From contig OX439129.1 of NCBI GenBank assembly GCA_949318235.1, positions 28,191,730 to 28,255,729 on the forward strand: a stretch of DNA of 64,000 nt. The letters run 5' to 3'. Shown piece after piece: positions 12,401 through 34,296 of the stretch (positions are counted from its first letter, which is position 1; each line of letters begins with the position of its first letter). Made by a program: the position numbers and the translations under genes. The notes under the pieces were generated by a model, which was not told where the DNA came from, searched no databases, and saw nothing but the letters and a program-made list of their open reading frames with translations. Origin of the DNA: Ecdyonurus torrentis (taxonomy: Eukaryota > Arthropoda > Insecta > Ephemeroptera > Heptageniidae).

Positions 12401-12437
12401 GTAGGAAAAGTAAAAACAGGACTTTCAAACCTCCCAT
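3299..12437 (-). CDS. Type-B carboxylesterase, secreted (5 exons seen, 3' part beyond window)
   Basis: Exons on the minus strand are 12437-12243, 12154-11975, 4045-3898, 3825-3640 and 3489-3299; phases agree at every junction. The product hydrolyses carboxylic esters (alpha/beta-hydrolase fold). The N-terminus has a hydrophobic signal peptide (MGGLKVLFLLFLQTYVVG), so the enzyme should enter the secretory path. Family landmarks appear in order: FQGIPFAESP, the EDCLLISVYNPA block, the oxyanion-hole HGGSF, YRLGPFGFLS, PGNAGLLD, and the nucleophile elbow GHSAGAA, followed by SGAAISPW. About 300 of the usual 550 residues are present; the Glu and His of the triad lie beyond the left edge. Intron 1 uses a GC donor. 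Intron 2 (about 7.9 kb) is filled with transposons. The style resembles insect glutactin-like or detoxifying esterases; the exact clade cannot be fixed. Confidence 0.9.
3640..3825 (-). CDS. Esterase exon 4 (catalytic serine)
   Basis: Encodes GFLSMQSDIIPGNAGLLD, ALKWVKDHI, FGGNPDQVTLFGHSAGAA and MLSPLSEG. The Ser in GHSAG is the expected nucleophile. Intron 3 is 72 bp and intron 4 is 150 bp. Confidence 0.93.
3898..4045 (-). CDS. Esterase exon 3 (oxyanion hole)
   Basis: Encodes LPVMIFVHGGSF ... VVPQYRLGPF and ends one base into the following Gly codon. Acceptor TTTATAG, donor GTAAGA. HGG supplies oxyanion-hole glycines. Confidence 0.92.
4447..4625 (+). pseudogene. hAT transposase C-terminal fragment
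   Basis: Reads FSVLKRLKTYLR, then after a one-base shift near 4480, MTEDRLNGLAMLSIHRNI, VVDRFA and SRRLLLM with a stop at 4623-4625. This is the dimerisation-domain tail of ZMYM/Zaphod-type hAT transposases, which usually reads RLNGLALLSIHR. The catalytic region is missing. Confidence 0.8.
4645..6044. mobile_element. hAT element 2, nested in hAT element 1
   Basis: TIRs CAGGGTTGTAGTCCTAA and TTAGGACTACAACACTG are flanked by a perfect 8-bp duplication GCGTATAA (4637-4644 and 6045-6052). No transposase is seen. The left end has an internal inverted pair around GGGACG/CGTCCC (4660-4760). A GC-rich patch fills 5325-5750. Confidence 0.9.
5325..5750. other. GC-rich patch inside hAT element 2, origin unknown
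   Basis: About 425 bp of balanced composition in otherwise AT-rich DNA. A short frame (5405-5644) is open but shows no domain I recognise. It may be captured sequence. Confidence 0.4.
7145..7463. other. Unassigned esterase intron sequence
   Basis: No gene or repeat recognised. The LTR element inserts at its right end (GTAT target at 7460-7463). Confidence 0.5.
7464..8522 (+). repeat. 5' LTR
   Basis: Starts TGTAACCCCC, ends GGGGCGTTACA. Open frames inside it occur identically in the 3' LTR but match no family known to me. Confidence 0.92.
8526..8543 (+). other. Candidate primer binding site
   Basis: TGGGGACAACGGCCGGGA lies four bases after the 5' LTR and starts with TGG, as sites complementary to a tRNA 3' end do. 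The matching tRNA was not identified. Confidence 0.35.
9053..10096 (+). CDS. LTR-element ORF with one CCHC zinc knuckle
   Basis: A 347-codon open frame, intact, in the interior of the LTR element. At residues 62-75, CLVCFSPFHLVRKC fits C-X2-C-X4-H-X4-C exactly, the retroviral-type zinc knuckle that binds nucleic acid. It is followed by basic stretches (KKKKHKNVKNRLRWRRNGR). The C-terminus is acidic then basic (DDWEWEDVSDD, RRGRKGRKSARR). No capsid helices or enzyme motifs are evident. In ordinary Gag the knuckle is near the C-terminus; here most of the protein follows it, so this may be a fusion of a Gag tail with other sequence. The ATG at residue 6 is an alternative start. Function is inferred as RNA packaging. 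Confidence 0.7.
   Translation: MTLATMKLPGKYQCARYLVSEQSKLEDHVTCLSLETQQHVVSAGTKTTLAGDELTSRSKRRCLVCFSPFHLVRKCSMLQKYKAVYKATLQSSQKRIISKPEVTFADVGNKKKKHKNVKNRLRWRRNGRGKNNKISFAENTQNPAPVFVNKAVQTLLHVKIDPQCSQPPEVKGRELLIVKCPSICVQSQSLGDNRIENNMVCVKNNNYVYSSDQDCGMMETNSLKGNLWNIKPQSKWHLRQRNCFLPDLPQFPFTTMYGRLHKPEQLVLEKIVNIRSHDKTRMLIEPCLQKQELTLPSTEINSSAGCKRHADHADDWEWEDVSDDSEKQKHDQRRGRKGRKSARRWTE
10614..10624 (+). other. Polypurine tract
   Basis: AAAAGGGGGGA ends three bases before the 3' LTR, the expected place for the plus-strand primer. Confidence 0.75.
10628..11686 (+). repeat. 3' LTR
   Basis: Same length as the 5' LTR and apparently the same sequence. Confidence 0.92.
11975..12154 (-). CDS. Esterase exon 2
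   Basis: Exactly 60 codons from PPVRKYWNGTLEA to EDCLLISVYNPA. Acceptor TTTACAG, donor GTAAGTT. It holds the conserved Cys and EDCL block of type-B esterases. Confidence 0.9.
12243..12437 (-). CDS. Esterase exon 1 (signal peptide)
   Basis: ATG at 12437 opens a 65-codon exon: signal peptide, then LDGLGTLIGSILQS and FQGIPFAESPTGNRRFQ. It ends CAG followed by GCAAGA, a GC-type donor. Intron 1 (12155-12242) is 88 bp. The start was chosen because the leader is hydrophobic and upstream sequence is AT-rich with stops. Confidence 0.88.
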
Positions 12438-12864
12438 ATTGACGAAGCTCTACTCAAAAAATATATTTAATTATATAATATGTTATCTATGGATTTAATT
12501 AGGAACAAAATAAAGTTATTAGTTTATCTCCTCACAATGTCTGATAAGGATTAAAAGAGTGTGTAAAAAAAAATAGATAAAAAAAATAATAATATAAAAT
12601 TCTAGTAAATGCTCACTATGAAAAGCTCAGTTAAAGACACATCGCAACTGAAAGATTTAATTATAATATCTTTCATTTTATAAGAATGAAAGGAGGGGGG
12701 GGGGGGGGGGGAGAGGGAAGTCAAATATTTTAGTTTAATATTTTAATTTTATATTTTAAATTAAAAGAAAGTCTTTGGATTGGTTTTAATAGCTTTGAAC
12801 AAATTTGTTAAACAATATAAACACAAATAAATTTCATTTTTCAAATAAAAATGTTTTAACATTT
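12438..12864. other. Upstream of esterase, AT-rich, with a G-run
   Basis: A poly-G tract lies near 12693-12711. No promoter motif could be assigned with confidence. Confidence 0.4.
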
Positions 12865-13590
12865 GACTTAAAATAAAAGGTTACAATTCAAACTTTATCC
12901 ATTTTTGTGTGACACAAAACAGTATGAGTTACGAGACAATCTCGCTTTTTTCGTAAATAATTTTGAGATGTTTCACACGAAGATTGACAAAGAAGAGAAG
13001 ACTTGCGTTCTTGCACTCAGGTGAGCTACTACAGCCAGCTAGCAAGCCAAATAACACTCCTCTGTCTGTCCATGAACGTCGCTTGCATATAACTCTCACG
13101 CATTTCTCTTTATTTTTATTTTATTGTTATTTTTTATTTTTTTGACATATTGTAATGTCAAATATTTTGATATTTGATATATTAATAATTTAAAAATTAA
13201 ATTTATTTATTTGTTTTTTCTTTTATTTACTAAAGAAATTATTTTTGTAATAAAATAAAAACAGATGCTATATTAAAAACTCTCAAAATAAAAACAGTTA
13301 AGAAAACCAAGACAAAATGGCAAAGATAGAGAGACTGTTTTGTTATGCAAGCGACGTTTGTGGTCGGGCAGCACAAGGAGTGTTTGGCTTGCTGGCTAAG
13401 AAGCTCATCTTAGCGCAAGAAGCGACCTATCTTCTTTTCTTTGTCAATCTTTGTCTTCTTCTTCTGAGCTTCGTGTCAAACATATCAAAATTATTTACGA
13501 AAAAAGTGACATCATCTCGTTAATTACTCATAATATTTTGTGCCACGCAAAAATGGATCAAGTTTGAGTTGTAACCATTTAGTTTAAGTC
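12865..13590. mobile_element. Long-TIR element, family F, copy 1
   Basis: About 250 bp of each end are inverted repeats, from GACTTAAAATAAAAGG to the complement AGTTTAAGTC. They share the segment around CCATTTTTG, GACACGAAGCTCAG and GGAGTGTTTGGCTTGCTGG. A second copy with the same arms is at 19260-20086. No transposase. Confidence 0.75.
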
Positions 13591-13652
13591 CAACACACTC
13601 TCTGTTTTCATAACATTAACACCAAAGATGTCAAAGTTACTTTTAAGCATTG

Positions 13653-13776
13653 GCCGATGTCCATTTGACCTTGAAAAAATAAAAATCATCGGATCGACCC
13701 CAGATTTCGGATTTTCGCATTTCAGGTCCTTTGCAGCAAAAAATATTTTTCAAGGTCAAGTGGACATCGGCTGATA
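13653..13776. repeat. Small hairpin repeat
   Basis: GGCCGATGTCCATTTGACC and its near-complement GGTCAAGTGGACATCGGC bracket about 80 bp. Likely a MITE remnant. Confidence 0.6.
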
Positions 13777-13796
13777 GAGCAGAACAACAGCGATAT

Positions 13797-13822
13797 ATAA
13801 TATATATATCTATATATATATA

Positions 13823-13887
<65 letters not shown>
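13797..13887. repeat. (TA)n microsatellite
   Basis: About 90 bp of TA dinucleotide with two early C interruptions. Confidence 0.95.
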
Positions 13888-13891
<4 letters not shown>

Positions 13892-14147
13892 AATGCAAAA
13901 ATATAAAGAGTTATATTATTAATAACAAAAACCATACATATAAGTTTTGCAAGCTGGTAACATAGTTCTTAGCTCAACTCAATTTTCAGTCTCTATCTTT
14001 TCAAAGAAGCATTGACAAAGACCATCTGTGTAATTTTTCATTAAATAATGATAAAAATACATTGAAGTGCCAGCATTCCACAATGGTAAGTAATGTTTAT
14101 AGGAATGGGAATAAAAGTAAGATAAACTAATGTTATATGAAAGTTGT

Positions 14148-25503
<11,356 letters not shown>

Positions 25504-25638
25504 TTTTTTAATGCTGGGCACCATATATAGGTCAAATATTATACAATTCGTATTCGTCAGATCCCCAGTACCTGTTAAACAAATTAAATAGGTATATTAA
25601 ATAATATAATTACTAAAATTTAAAGCTAGCATAATTAC

Positions 25639-25910
25639 AGTCAACAGGGGTGACTTTGAGCACCCATTTATCTCTACTTTGGGCACGCATTTCAAAATTT
25701 TGAAACATGTCATTAAGATTAAAAACAAATTTGAACACTAGTAAGATTCTTCAATTTTCTAAAATGAGGCCCCAAGACAGAGATAATAATGCTGTTCGTA
25801 AACCCTGTTCTCTGCACCAAAAATGGTGCATATGGTTATTCAAATGGAATGCGCATTTTGTGGTGCAAGAGAACAGGGTTTACGAACAGCATTAGTCACC
25901 CCAGTTGACT
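25639..25910. mobile_element. TIR element carrying a nested MITE
   Basis: AGTCAACAGGGGTGAC and GTCACCCCAGTTGACT form the ends. MITE copy 2 sits at its right end. Confidence 0.65.
25787..25894. mobile_element. Palindromic MITE, family TAATGCTGTTCG, copy 2
   Basis: 108 bp; same TIRs and same asymmetric centre (TATTCAAATGGAATGCGCAT) as the copy at 2022-2133, but opposite orientation. Confidence 0.85.
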
Positions 25911-26024
25911 ATATATTTTTTTTTTTTTTTTTTTTTTTTTTATTACAGTATTATTATTATATTTTTTTGTTATAAATATATATGTATATACATATATATT
26001 TTTTTAATTTGATGGGAGCTTTTA

Positions 26025-26420
26025 TCGGTATTTATCTATAACTCCCGAAATAATATGTTAATTGCAGTCTTATATACATATATTCTTCTGCATTGAAAAC
26101 TATTCTGGTCGTATGCTGACTAATTTTGCCCCTAAATTACAGCACTTTATAGCCTCCTATAGGTCCTTTTTTCTGAGCCTGGAATAATGGCTTCATGGGT
26201 CCTAACTGCCCTTTTTATTACATTATCTTGTTTCCAAAGACATCTGACCATTCTACGAATTTTTCGCCGTCAGAAAATTATGATAAAATTTTGTACATAC
26301 AAAATCTGTTGTAACCAAAAGAATTTTACAGCATCAGTCAGCAATTTTCGGGCGCGGGGTTATAATCTTTACCGAAACTTCATCTACCCAACTTAATTAC
26401 TTCACTTAAAAATTCCGGTA
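26025..26420 (+). repeat. Truncated direct copy of the TA-flanked element body
   Basis: Parallels 17620-18045, for example TTTTGCCCCTAAATTACAGC, TTTTGTACATACAAAATCTG and ACCGAAACTTCATCTACC. Confidence 0.8.
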
Positions 26421-26742
26421 TGTATTTAAAACGTACATACGTGTTAAAGTGTTATTACTTTTATACACATACATAGTTAAAATAATTCACAAACCACTCG
26501 ACTTTCCACCCCCTTTGCGGAGCTAGGTGCAATAATACATATAGCCTAAAAAAAGAGCCGAATAAATAAATAATTATATTGCAATGTTCGCCTTGATAAT
26601 GGTCGTTGATGAGGTAAATAATAATAATAACACACACACCACACTTACAATTCCAACAACCTGACAACAACAAAATGCAATCAAGACTAGATCAGTGAAT
26701 GCAATGCTCACAAACACAAACCTAAGGTATTTCTATAGATAG

Positions 26743-27086
26743 GGCTGCGTTCGTAAACAGATCCGTCCACCTCCGGGAGGTGGCTCAGATCTCAGCTCTG
26801 GGATCTCAAATCCGTCGATCCGTCGACTAAAAAAACACTCAACCGAGCTTGGGCACCTCCGCCGCTAGGTACCGCCACCTTCCGGCGCCCGCTATGCATG
26901 CTATGCATGGAGATCCCGCCAGCTCCGTCTCAGAACACCGAGCTGCAGAGCTGCCTCTCGGACTGCCGCAGAGGATGCGCGCGCATAGCTCTGCGGCAGA
27001 TCTGCGCTGACGGGAGCAATAAAAAAACACTCGGGAGGTGGCGGGAGCTAGATCCGTGGCAGGCGGAGCTGTTTGCGAACGCAGCC
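26743..27086. mobile_element. GC-rich TIR MITE with TAG duplication
   Basis: 344 bp. Ends GGCTGCGTTCGTAAACAG and CTGTTTGCGAACGCAGCC, flanked by TAG (26740-26742, 27087-27089). A 3-bp TAG/TWA-type duplication suggests the PIF/Harbinger group; no transposase to confirm. Far GC-richer than its surroundings. Confidence 0.8.
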
Positions 27087-27089
27087 TAG

Positions 27090-28731
27090 GTAATCCAAAG
27101 AGAATATCGTTATTCAATTTTCTGTTGCCTTTCAATTTATTTTATCCTGGAAGTTATATTTTGTTGCCCATTTGATCAATGTAATTTTGACCCGCAATAC
27201 ACGTCTCCAGCTGACCAGTACTTTTCAGCGGGAATCCTCTCTGGATTACATAGGTTATCTACTTACATTACACAAACCAACATATCAGTGAATGCAATGC
27301 CTGTGCAATGCACACACACACTGCACACACACACAACTACTGCACCAGTACTGCACAAATATTAAAACCAAAATGCATGCACAGTGCACAACTGCACAGC
27401 ACAGCACAAAGCACAACACAAACAGAACACAAATAACAAATTCATGCAAGTACAGCGCCACTTTTCCCAGGTGCCTATTTTTAGAACTAAATAATGAAAA
27501 TTTAATGAGGCGCTAAACAAATCAAAAGTATAATATATGCTGTCAAAGTGGCGGATCCGCTAAAAGGGCCGTCGCGGGCCGTCTTCGCAGCAACCGGCAA
27601 AAAAAGAAGAAAAAAATAAAAAAAAAATAAAAAAAGCAAGAAGGGAAAGGCAAGGAAGGAAATTATTGTCAGTAAACTTTTTAACTGACATATGAACAGA
27701 TTTAGACTAACATTTTAGCTTTACAGGTTAACTGATATACCAGCCCGAGTGTGGCACAAAAGAGTAAGACTTTACTATGAATTTAACATATAAATCTATA
27801 TACTATATGAATTTACCATGAAATGGGACACTTTAATTTATTCAAAAAATTGTATAAAAAAATCTGGTATGAATTTTCTATAACCTCTGAATCAACTATG
27901 AACACCTAATATGAATTTGCTATCAACTTGCTATGAATTTGCTATGAACCGGCAACCTTTTTTTCGCATTCCACCCCTACCCCCTCCTCTTCCCCTTTTT
28001 TATTTTGCTGGCAAAACAGAGGTTGCCATACTTCAGGAAATGTTATAGGTTTTAATTGCATTAATTGTATTTATTAAATATTCGCATATAAAAAAAAAAT
28101 CGTCGTTGCAAGTGCGGTATATCATCTTTACACGCGTGTGCAGTCCGCGCCGCGTGACGATCCATATCCGTCGAACAGAGTCAGAGTCGTGGCTGTGGTA
28201 CTTGGCCGCTGCAGTTATTTAATGATCTTAAATAAAAAACAAACATAATTATTCACAAAGTACACTCAATCTCAACAATCAATATGATATTTTAATAAAA
28301 AAAAATGTACTTCCCGTAATTATGGTAGTTTTTTTACACTCCAGTCATTTTTGTTGCATAAAAAGTGCATCAATATATAGGGTCTATGCATTCATGTTAA
28401 AGTCGACGCCATGTTGGATAACTCAATAACATGGGTGACATAGGGAAAAAAATCATTTTGCCAGTTTAAAAACACTATGCAATATTTTTGAGAGCATTGA
28501 TAATATGTTGTAAATATGTTGAATTATATAGTATCTCAAGTATGTGAGAAAAATAGCGATAACAAAAAATTAAACGATTTCCCAAAGAAAATTGGCTTAA
28601 ATGAAGTTTGTCCTATGCTGAGCAATGTTATGCACTACTCCAGTATGGCCTCAAAGCGCAATAAATATGACGTCATCCGCATACACACCCTATATATTAA
28701 TTAGAAACTCCAGAAACGCGCAGCCTCACTT
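27090..28731. other. No gene seen; CA-rich tract and short GC-richer patches
   Basis: CA-rich sequence at 27290-27430, a GC-richer patch near 28110-28210, and a fragment at 27665-27750 related to the CAGTT word-array element at 49140. A promoter or 5' UTR exon of the coiled-coil gene could lie here but cannot be shown. Confidence 0.4.
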
Positions 28732-28924
28732 CCCACAGGAAAAAATCAGCTAATTTTTAACTGTTTGTTAACTGAAATTAACCTACTTATTTAAACTGAT
28801 ATTAGACGATGAACTAATGTGAGCTGAACTGAATCTCACTGATCTGAGCTAATTTTTGGCACCTTTTAGTTAATGTCAGTAAGTTAAAAACAGCTAATAA
28901 ACTGACACTCACTGTAGCATATAT

Positions 28925-30453
28925 CCCGAATAAAAAAGATTCAGTTCTACTTGAATTCTTTTTTTAAAAATAAATATTCATTTGGAAGCGCTTCTAAATA
29001 ATTTTTTGTTGCAAAAAAGACACCATTTAGAACTGTTTTTATTTTTATTCATTTTTATTTATTTTTATTTTTTTAGAACTCTTTTGGAACTTTATTCCCA
29101 CGGTAATTATATTTTGACAGCCCCTGATGCATTCTATTTGAGTTCTTTTAAATAAAATAAAAACAATTCTTTTTGAGTTCTTTTTAAATAAAATAAAACA
29201 GTTCTTTTTCAGTTCCTTTCTTATTATATTTTATTTATTATTATTTTGATACACCTCCCCTCCCTGCCTTCTATATAATGTAGTCAAATGTATTTAAGCT
29301 CGTGTAGCTCGTGCTCGTGCTACATGCCCAGCGGAACGAATCTGATCTTAGAATCATCTTTCGATTTCCTGTCGTTTGGCGCTAATTTGGAGGCTCTATC
29401 TTTAATAGGTTCCGAGAAAATCGTACTTTTTATACCAGATTTCAGGTTAAAGGGGTGAAGGAGGCGGAATATCAAAATTCTGACGAGTTACTCCAGATAG
29501 ATCTCGACGAGATATAATCGTGTCCAAAATATGAAACTAAACGTTTGAAAAAATTGGAGATGTGGCAGCTCCAAAACCATTTTGAAGAGTCATTTTTCCC
29601 TTATAACTTCAGTATTTTTTGTCCGATTTGAATAAAATTAAACATGTAGCCCTCCCTTAACACTAGAAAGAATTTATTCTTAAAAAAAAAGTTGAAAAGT
29701 TTTCTGTTCCTACACAAAAAGCAAAAAACCAGCAAACATTTCTTTTAAGATAATTTTTTTTACTGCATACAGTCTGGAAAAATTTATTTTAAATCGCATT
29801 AAAAAAATTAAATAATTTTTGCATTAATTGATGAAATGACCTATCAATCAATTTTTTAAAATTCGCGCATTTATAATAAAAAATTTAAATGAATGGAATT
29901 TATTTAGAAATCATTTTTATAAAATGTTTTTGTGGAACTCTTTTGGAATTCATTTTATTTATAAAGAACTCAAAAAGAATTGTTAGAAAATTTTCAAAAT
30001 AAAATTAACAATTTTAGAACTCTTATAGAATTCAACATGATTTATAGACCTAATTTTCAAAATAAAAAAGAACTCAAAAAGAACGGGATTAAAAAATATT
30101 ATTTAATATTATTTTTAAAAATTCAATTGGAATCGTTTTGCAAATAAAAAATTCATTTAGAACTGTGAGCAAAATTAATAATAAATAAAAAAAACTTTTT
30201 GGAATTCATTATAAAAATAGATGTTATTTAGAACTGTTTCATTTAATTTATTTTTATTTATTTAATTTTAGAGAATTCATATAGAACTGTAAAATATAAA
30301 AAGAAATTAAATAGAACGGTGCTTAAAAATTCTATTTAATGTTAGAACTGCTTTTTTATTAAAAACAACGTAAAAGAATTCAAATTTATTGAAAAAAAAA
30401 AACCATAAGAATTCATTTAAAATTTATTTAGAACTGGAATATTTTTATGCGGG
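28925..30453. mobile_element. Word-array element, family C (GAATTC/AGAACT words), copy 1
   Basis: Starts CCCGAATAAAAAAGATTC and ends with the complement-like ATTTTTATGCGGG. Both flanks repeat words such as TTCATTTAGAACTG and AAAAAGAATTC on both strands. A non-array core is at about 29240-29890. Confidence 0.7.
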
Positions 30454-30469
30454 ATAATATAAAAATAAT

Positions 30470-31082
30470 AACCCAAGTGAACATAGCTGTACCAAACTGA
30501 TTCTAGCTGTTATCAACTACAGTTTGACACCCCATAATATTGTCCATTTATTGTTTACTGATATTAGCTGTAAATACCTGTAATAAACTGTATGCAACTG
30601 TTGCAATGACAGTTGCTAGTTGCAGCTTATATCACAACTGATCTGAACTGTATTCAACTGATATTTTAGCTGTGTAATAAAAAAATAAAAAAGTATATAT
30701 GAGAACTTTTTACACTCCCATGCTCTACACATACCCTGCCTGGATTTGAACCTGGGACCTACCAATCTAAACCTACCTACCTATATCTTAAGGCGCTGAC
30801 AAATAATCCGGCAAATGAAAATATTTATATTTCACAAATTTTGCAAATAGAGTGACCATAGCTTATCATACCTGAACTGAGCTGCCTCTATGGTCTCTTG
30901 AGTGGCCTTTTCGAGCCAGTCCGACCCTGGCTGCAACTAACTGTCATTGCAACAGTTGCGTACAGTTTATTACAGGTATTTACAGCTAATGTCAGTAAAC
31001 AATAAATGGTAATAATATGGTGTCATACTGTAGTTGATAACAGCTAGAATCAGTTTGGTACAGCTATATGTTCACTTGGGTT
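30470..31082. mobile_element. Word-array element, family B, with a tRNA-like core
   Basis: TIRs of about 200 bp start AACCCAAGTGAACATAGCTG and end CAGCTATATGTTCACTTGGG. The arms repeat AACTG and AGCTG words. The centre, minus strand, carries a tRNA-like block. Confidence 0.8.
30727..30798 (-). other. tRNA-like block in B element, copy 1
   Basis: Minus strand starts GCGCCTTAAGATATAGG and ends with a B-box GGTTCAAATCC and CAGGCAGGGT. The A-box region is damaged. Not a functional tRNA: no full cloverleaf can be drawn. Confidence 0.6.
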
Positions 31083-32507
31083 ATTATTTTTATAATAAAT
31101 ATATGCTATACAGTGAGTGTCAGTTTATTAGCTGTTTTTAACTTACTGACATTAACTGTAAAAGGTGTGCCAAAAATTAGCTCAGATCAGTGAGATTCAG
31201 AGTTCAGCTCACATTAGTTCATAAAGTCTAATATCAGTTTAAATAAGTAGGTTAATTCAGTTATCAAACAGTTAAAAATTAACTGATTTTTTCCTGTGGG
31301 TAAGATATATTATAAGTGCCCTAGCTCGACGCTCTTGCTTCTTTATAGGTAAAATACGCGCTTGTTAGCAGGTAACTTAAATATTACCTGCTAACAAGAT
31401 TTCTTTACCATCTACTTAGCGGGTAAAGTCAATTTCTCGCAAACTTTGTAGGAATTACTCTCTAGATAGACGGTAACGTGTGTAGCACCAGGTTGCATAC
31501 CTTTCAGGATAAGCGGACTTAAATTTTTTTTTTAATAGATGATTGTAGCGATGGTTGCATATATTGTAGGATATTTATTATTATTAATATTTTTTATTTT
31601 TTGAATAAATATTTATAATTAAAAAATGTACAATCTTTTTTTTTTTACGCAGATAAAAGCTAAAAAATGTATTTATTTTAATTGTAAAATTAAACATTAA
31701 TAAAAATTTAAAAAAAATTAATATGTAATAAAATATATATTGCGGCAAAAAAAAAATACGAATACGAATACGAATAAAATAAAATATTTTATTTTAAATA
31801 AATATAAATATAAATAAATATTAAAATTAATATAAACAAAAATTGGCATAAAAATATTGTTTTGATATTATTAATATAAAATAGCATAGTAAATTACATT
31901 AATTTATTAATATTTTAATTTTTATAAATTTATAAATTAATTTAATAACTTCATTAATATTGAGTTAACTGTTAATTGCCTTAAGCAACCAAAAAAAAAA
32001 TAATAATAATAAGAAAAGAAAAGAAAAGAAAAGAAATAATAAAAAAAAAAAATGTTCTATGTTTTTTTTTTTTTTTTTTTTTTTTTCTTCTGTTTTCTGC
32101 ATCCTTTTTTTATTAAAACTTTAATGAATATATATAATATTAATGTAAAGTTTTAAAATTGTGCTAAAAGTTTATTTATTAGAATTAAAGTAGAATGCGC
32201 GTGAACTTTGCTGCTGAACTTCTCCTGTACCAGTCCACATATATAGTGCTGCAAATAAAAACGTTCAAACATTTCGCGGTATTGGCGCAATTGACCTTGA
32301 CAACGAACTTTTTTGTCAACAAAAATTAGGAGCACCGACGCCACCGACAATGTGATCGTGTGAAGCTTTTTTATGTTTTGTGAAAATTAATAGAGTTCTT
32401 CGGGTATCAACGGGTATCAAGTCACGGGAAGTAAATATTTATTTATAATAAATATATATTTTGAATAAGAATGTGTGTACTTTGTGGTCTTATTTGTCTT
32501 TTTCAGT

Positions 32508-32606
32508 CCAGCATTGTGGCAGCATGGGCCATCAACTTTGAATTCAAGTGGACCTTACAAACGTTTTCAAGCCTCACACATGGAGCATTTTCTACTTTTA
32601 AACTAT
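32508..32606 (+). other. Exon-like fragment inside element D
   Basis: Bounded by an acceptor-like CTTTTTCAG and a donor-like GTATGT. The frames read QHGPSTLNSSGPYKRFQ and SHMEHFLLLN. Weak resemblance to Mutator-like transposase; function not assigned. Confidence 0.3.
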
Positions 32607-33024
32607 GGTATGTATTATATTCTATGTTTTGGCCAGAATATTCATACAATAAACCAAAAGTAAATGCCTCAAAAATGAGCCTCATGCATATTTGTATACG
32701 TATATACATGTAAACACATTACCGGTACATACCCATTTACAAACAATGTTTAATTTGTGTGTCTAATGTATGTACATATATTGTTTAATTAAAAAAAAAT
32801 TTAGTAAAACAATTAATAAAAGCCACTGTATTACAACAAAACAATAAATAACGTAGCACAATAAAAAATCTGTACAATATATGCTTGTCGTAAAATCATT
32901 GGTCTATGTACATATCACATCAACGATCACAAATAAGCATGCTTGTTTCATATGTATAGATGTTCACATAAGTCAAATGTAAAATATAGTGCCTTAATAT
33001 TAACTCACAGTGTTAATTTTTCAG

Positions 33025-33192
33025 GATGTGAACTCTGGAGCTCTAACGTACGAAGCAAGGATAGCTGAGATGAAGCACAGTACCTACGTACTTCATTACA
33101 ATCATCCCTCGACTGATAATAAGTGTATACGAGGAGAAGATACATGCACAAAAGGACATTCTTCTAGTTTCTTCTGTTTGAAAGTAAAGTGA
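33025..33192 (+). pseudogene. Possible Mutator-like transposase exon fragment
   Basis: After an acceptor-like TTTTTCAG the frame reads DVNSGALTYEARIAEM, then HYNHPSTDNKCIRGEDTC and a stop. The H..STD....C..G.D..C spacing resembles a domain of animal Mutator-like transposases. The match is by memory of the pattern only. Confidence 0.3.
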
Positions 33193-33232
33193 TTTTTTAT
33201 TTAGTATATAAAATTCCATAGTCAAGCTAGGG

Positions 33233-33330
33233 CAATGAACAAACCGCATTCATTCAAACTTCACACCTGTGTGCCATGTGAGACCTCAACTTTGCCATAG
33301 AATTTCTCATGTGGTGAGTAATGCCAGCGC
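33233..33330. repeat. Diverged copy of the foldback terminus
   Basis: Resembles 2960-3050, with blocks such as GTGTGCCATGTGAGACC, CCATAGAA and TGTGGTGAGTAATGCC in the same order. Confidence 0.55.
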
Positions 33331-33349
33331 TGCTGCTATTTGTATACTG

Positions 33350-33720
33350 TTTTTAGAATTTAAGGGTTGTATAGATGGCTTGTGTCTTAAAATTAAAAAA
33401 AAAAATAATAATAATAATTTAATATTAATTATGCCGTTTGAAAGTCAACAGTAACAGCTACCTATGATAAAATTTTCAGAACCCGTAACCATCAGATAAG
33501 AGAGAAAATAATGAAATTAACATGGGCTCTTATATATACAGGACTAACACTTCAAAAAAATCATAGGGTAATTTAAAATCCAGCATGATGACCCTTCAAT
33601 TTTTTTAAATTTTTGAAGATACCATATAATTCTAATGTATCACTGGTGGAAATTAAACATTTTTCTTTCTTTACAATTTTTTAGTCAATAAATCCCACAG
33701 TGTGATTTCTTGCCTTGATA
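33350..33720. repeat. Dispersed repeat, family G, copy 2
   Basis: Reverse complement of 18361-18725, diverged by many substitutions. Confidence 0.7.
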
Positions 33721-33952
33721 TATTAAGATGAGAGATATAACAACAATATTAACCTAATAAATTATAAAATGTTGTGTTAAAAACAAAATGTAAATTTTAT
33801 ACTCGAAAATGGACTAATTGCAATGAAATATGTTTTTAAATGTTGCAACAAGTGTAAGTGAAAACTATTTTTCAATAAATGTATTGAGAATATTTCAAAT
33901 TATTTTAAAATGTTTGTTCATCATTGCAAGTGGTCCTTTGTATTTGTAGATT

Positions 33953-34246
33953 ATGTAAAATTGAATATTATTAAAACCTGCTTGAGTATTTTTAAATTAA
34001 TTTATTAATTGGGATTTTGGTGTATGAGAGCTAGATTGAAATAGAACTTGAAAATAATAGGTATCATGGGTGCATGCGTTGAGTGTTAGGTGTAAGTGTA
34101 TGCATAACAACACGATGCATAATATGCATGTTTTTATGCGTTTAATGATGACGAATGCTCGATGTGAATGCTCTGATGCTAGCTTGCTTAGAGAGTGAGA
34201 GAGGTTTTATTTTTTGCCATATTGTGTCATATTGTGCTAATAGCTC

Positions 34247-34296
<50 letters not shown>

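Larger units (their letters stand above)
28732..31300. mobile_element. Word-array TIR element, family A, copy 1 (carries C and B elements)
   Basis: Ends CCCACAGGAAAAAATCAGCT and TTTTTTCCTGTGGG. Arms of about 195-215 bp (28732-28924, 31088-31300) are inverted and made of repeated CAGTT/AACTG and AGCTG/CAGCT words. The interior is filled by a C element and a B element. Confidence 0.8.
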
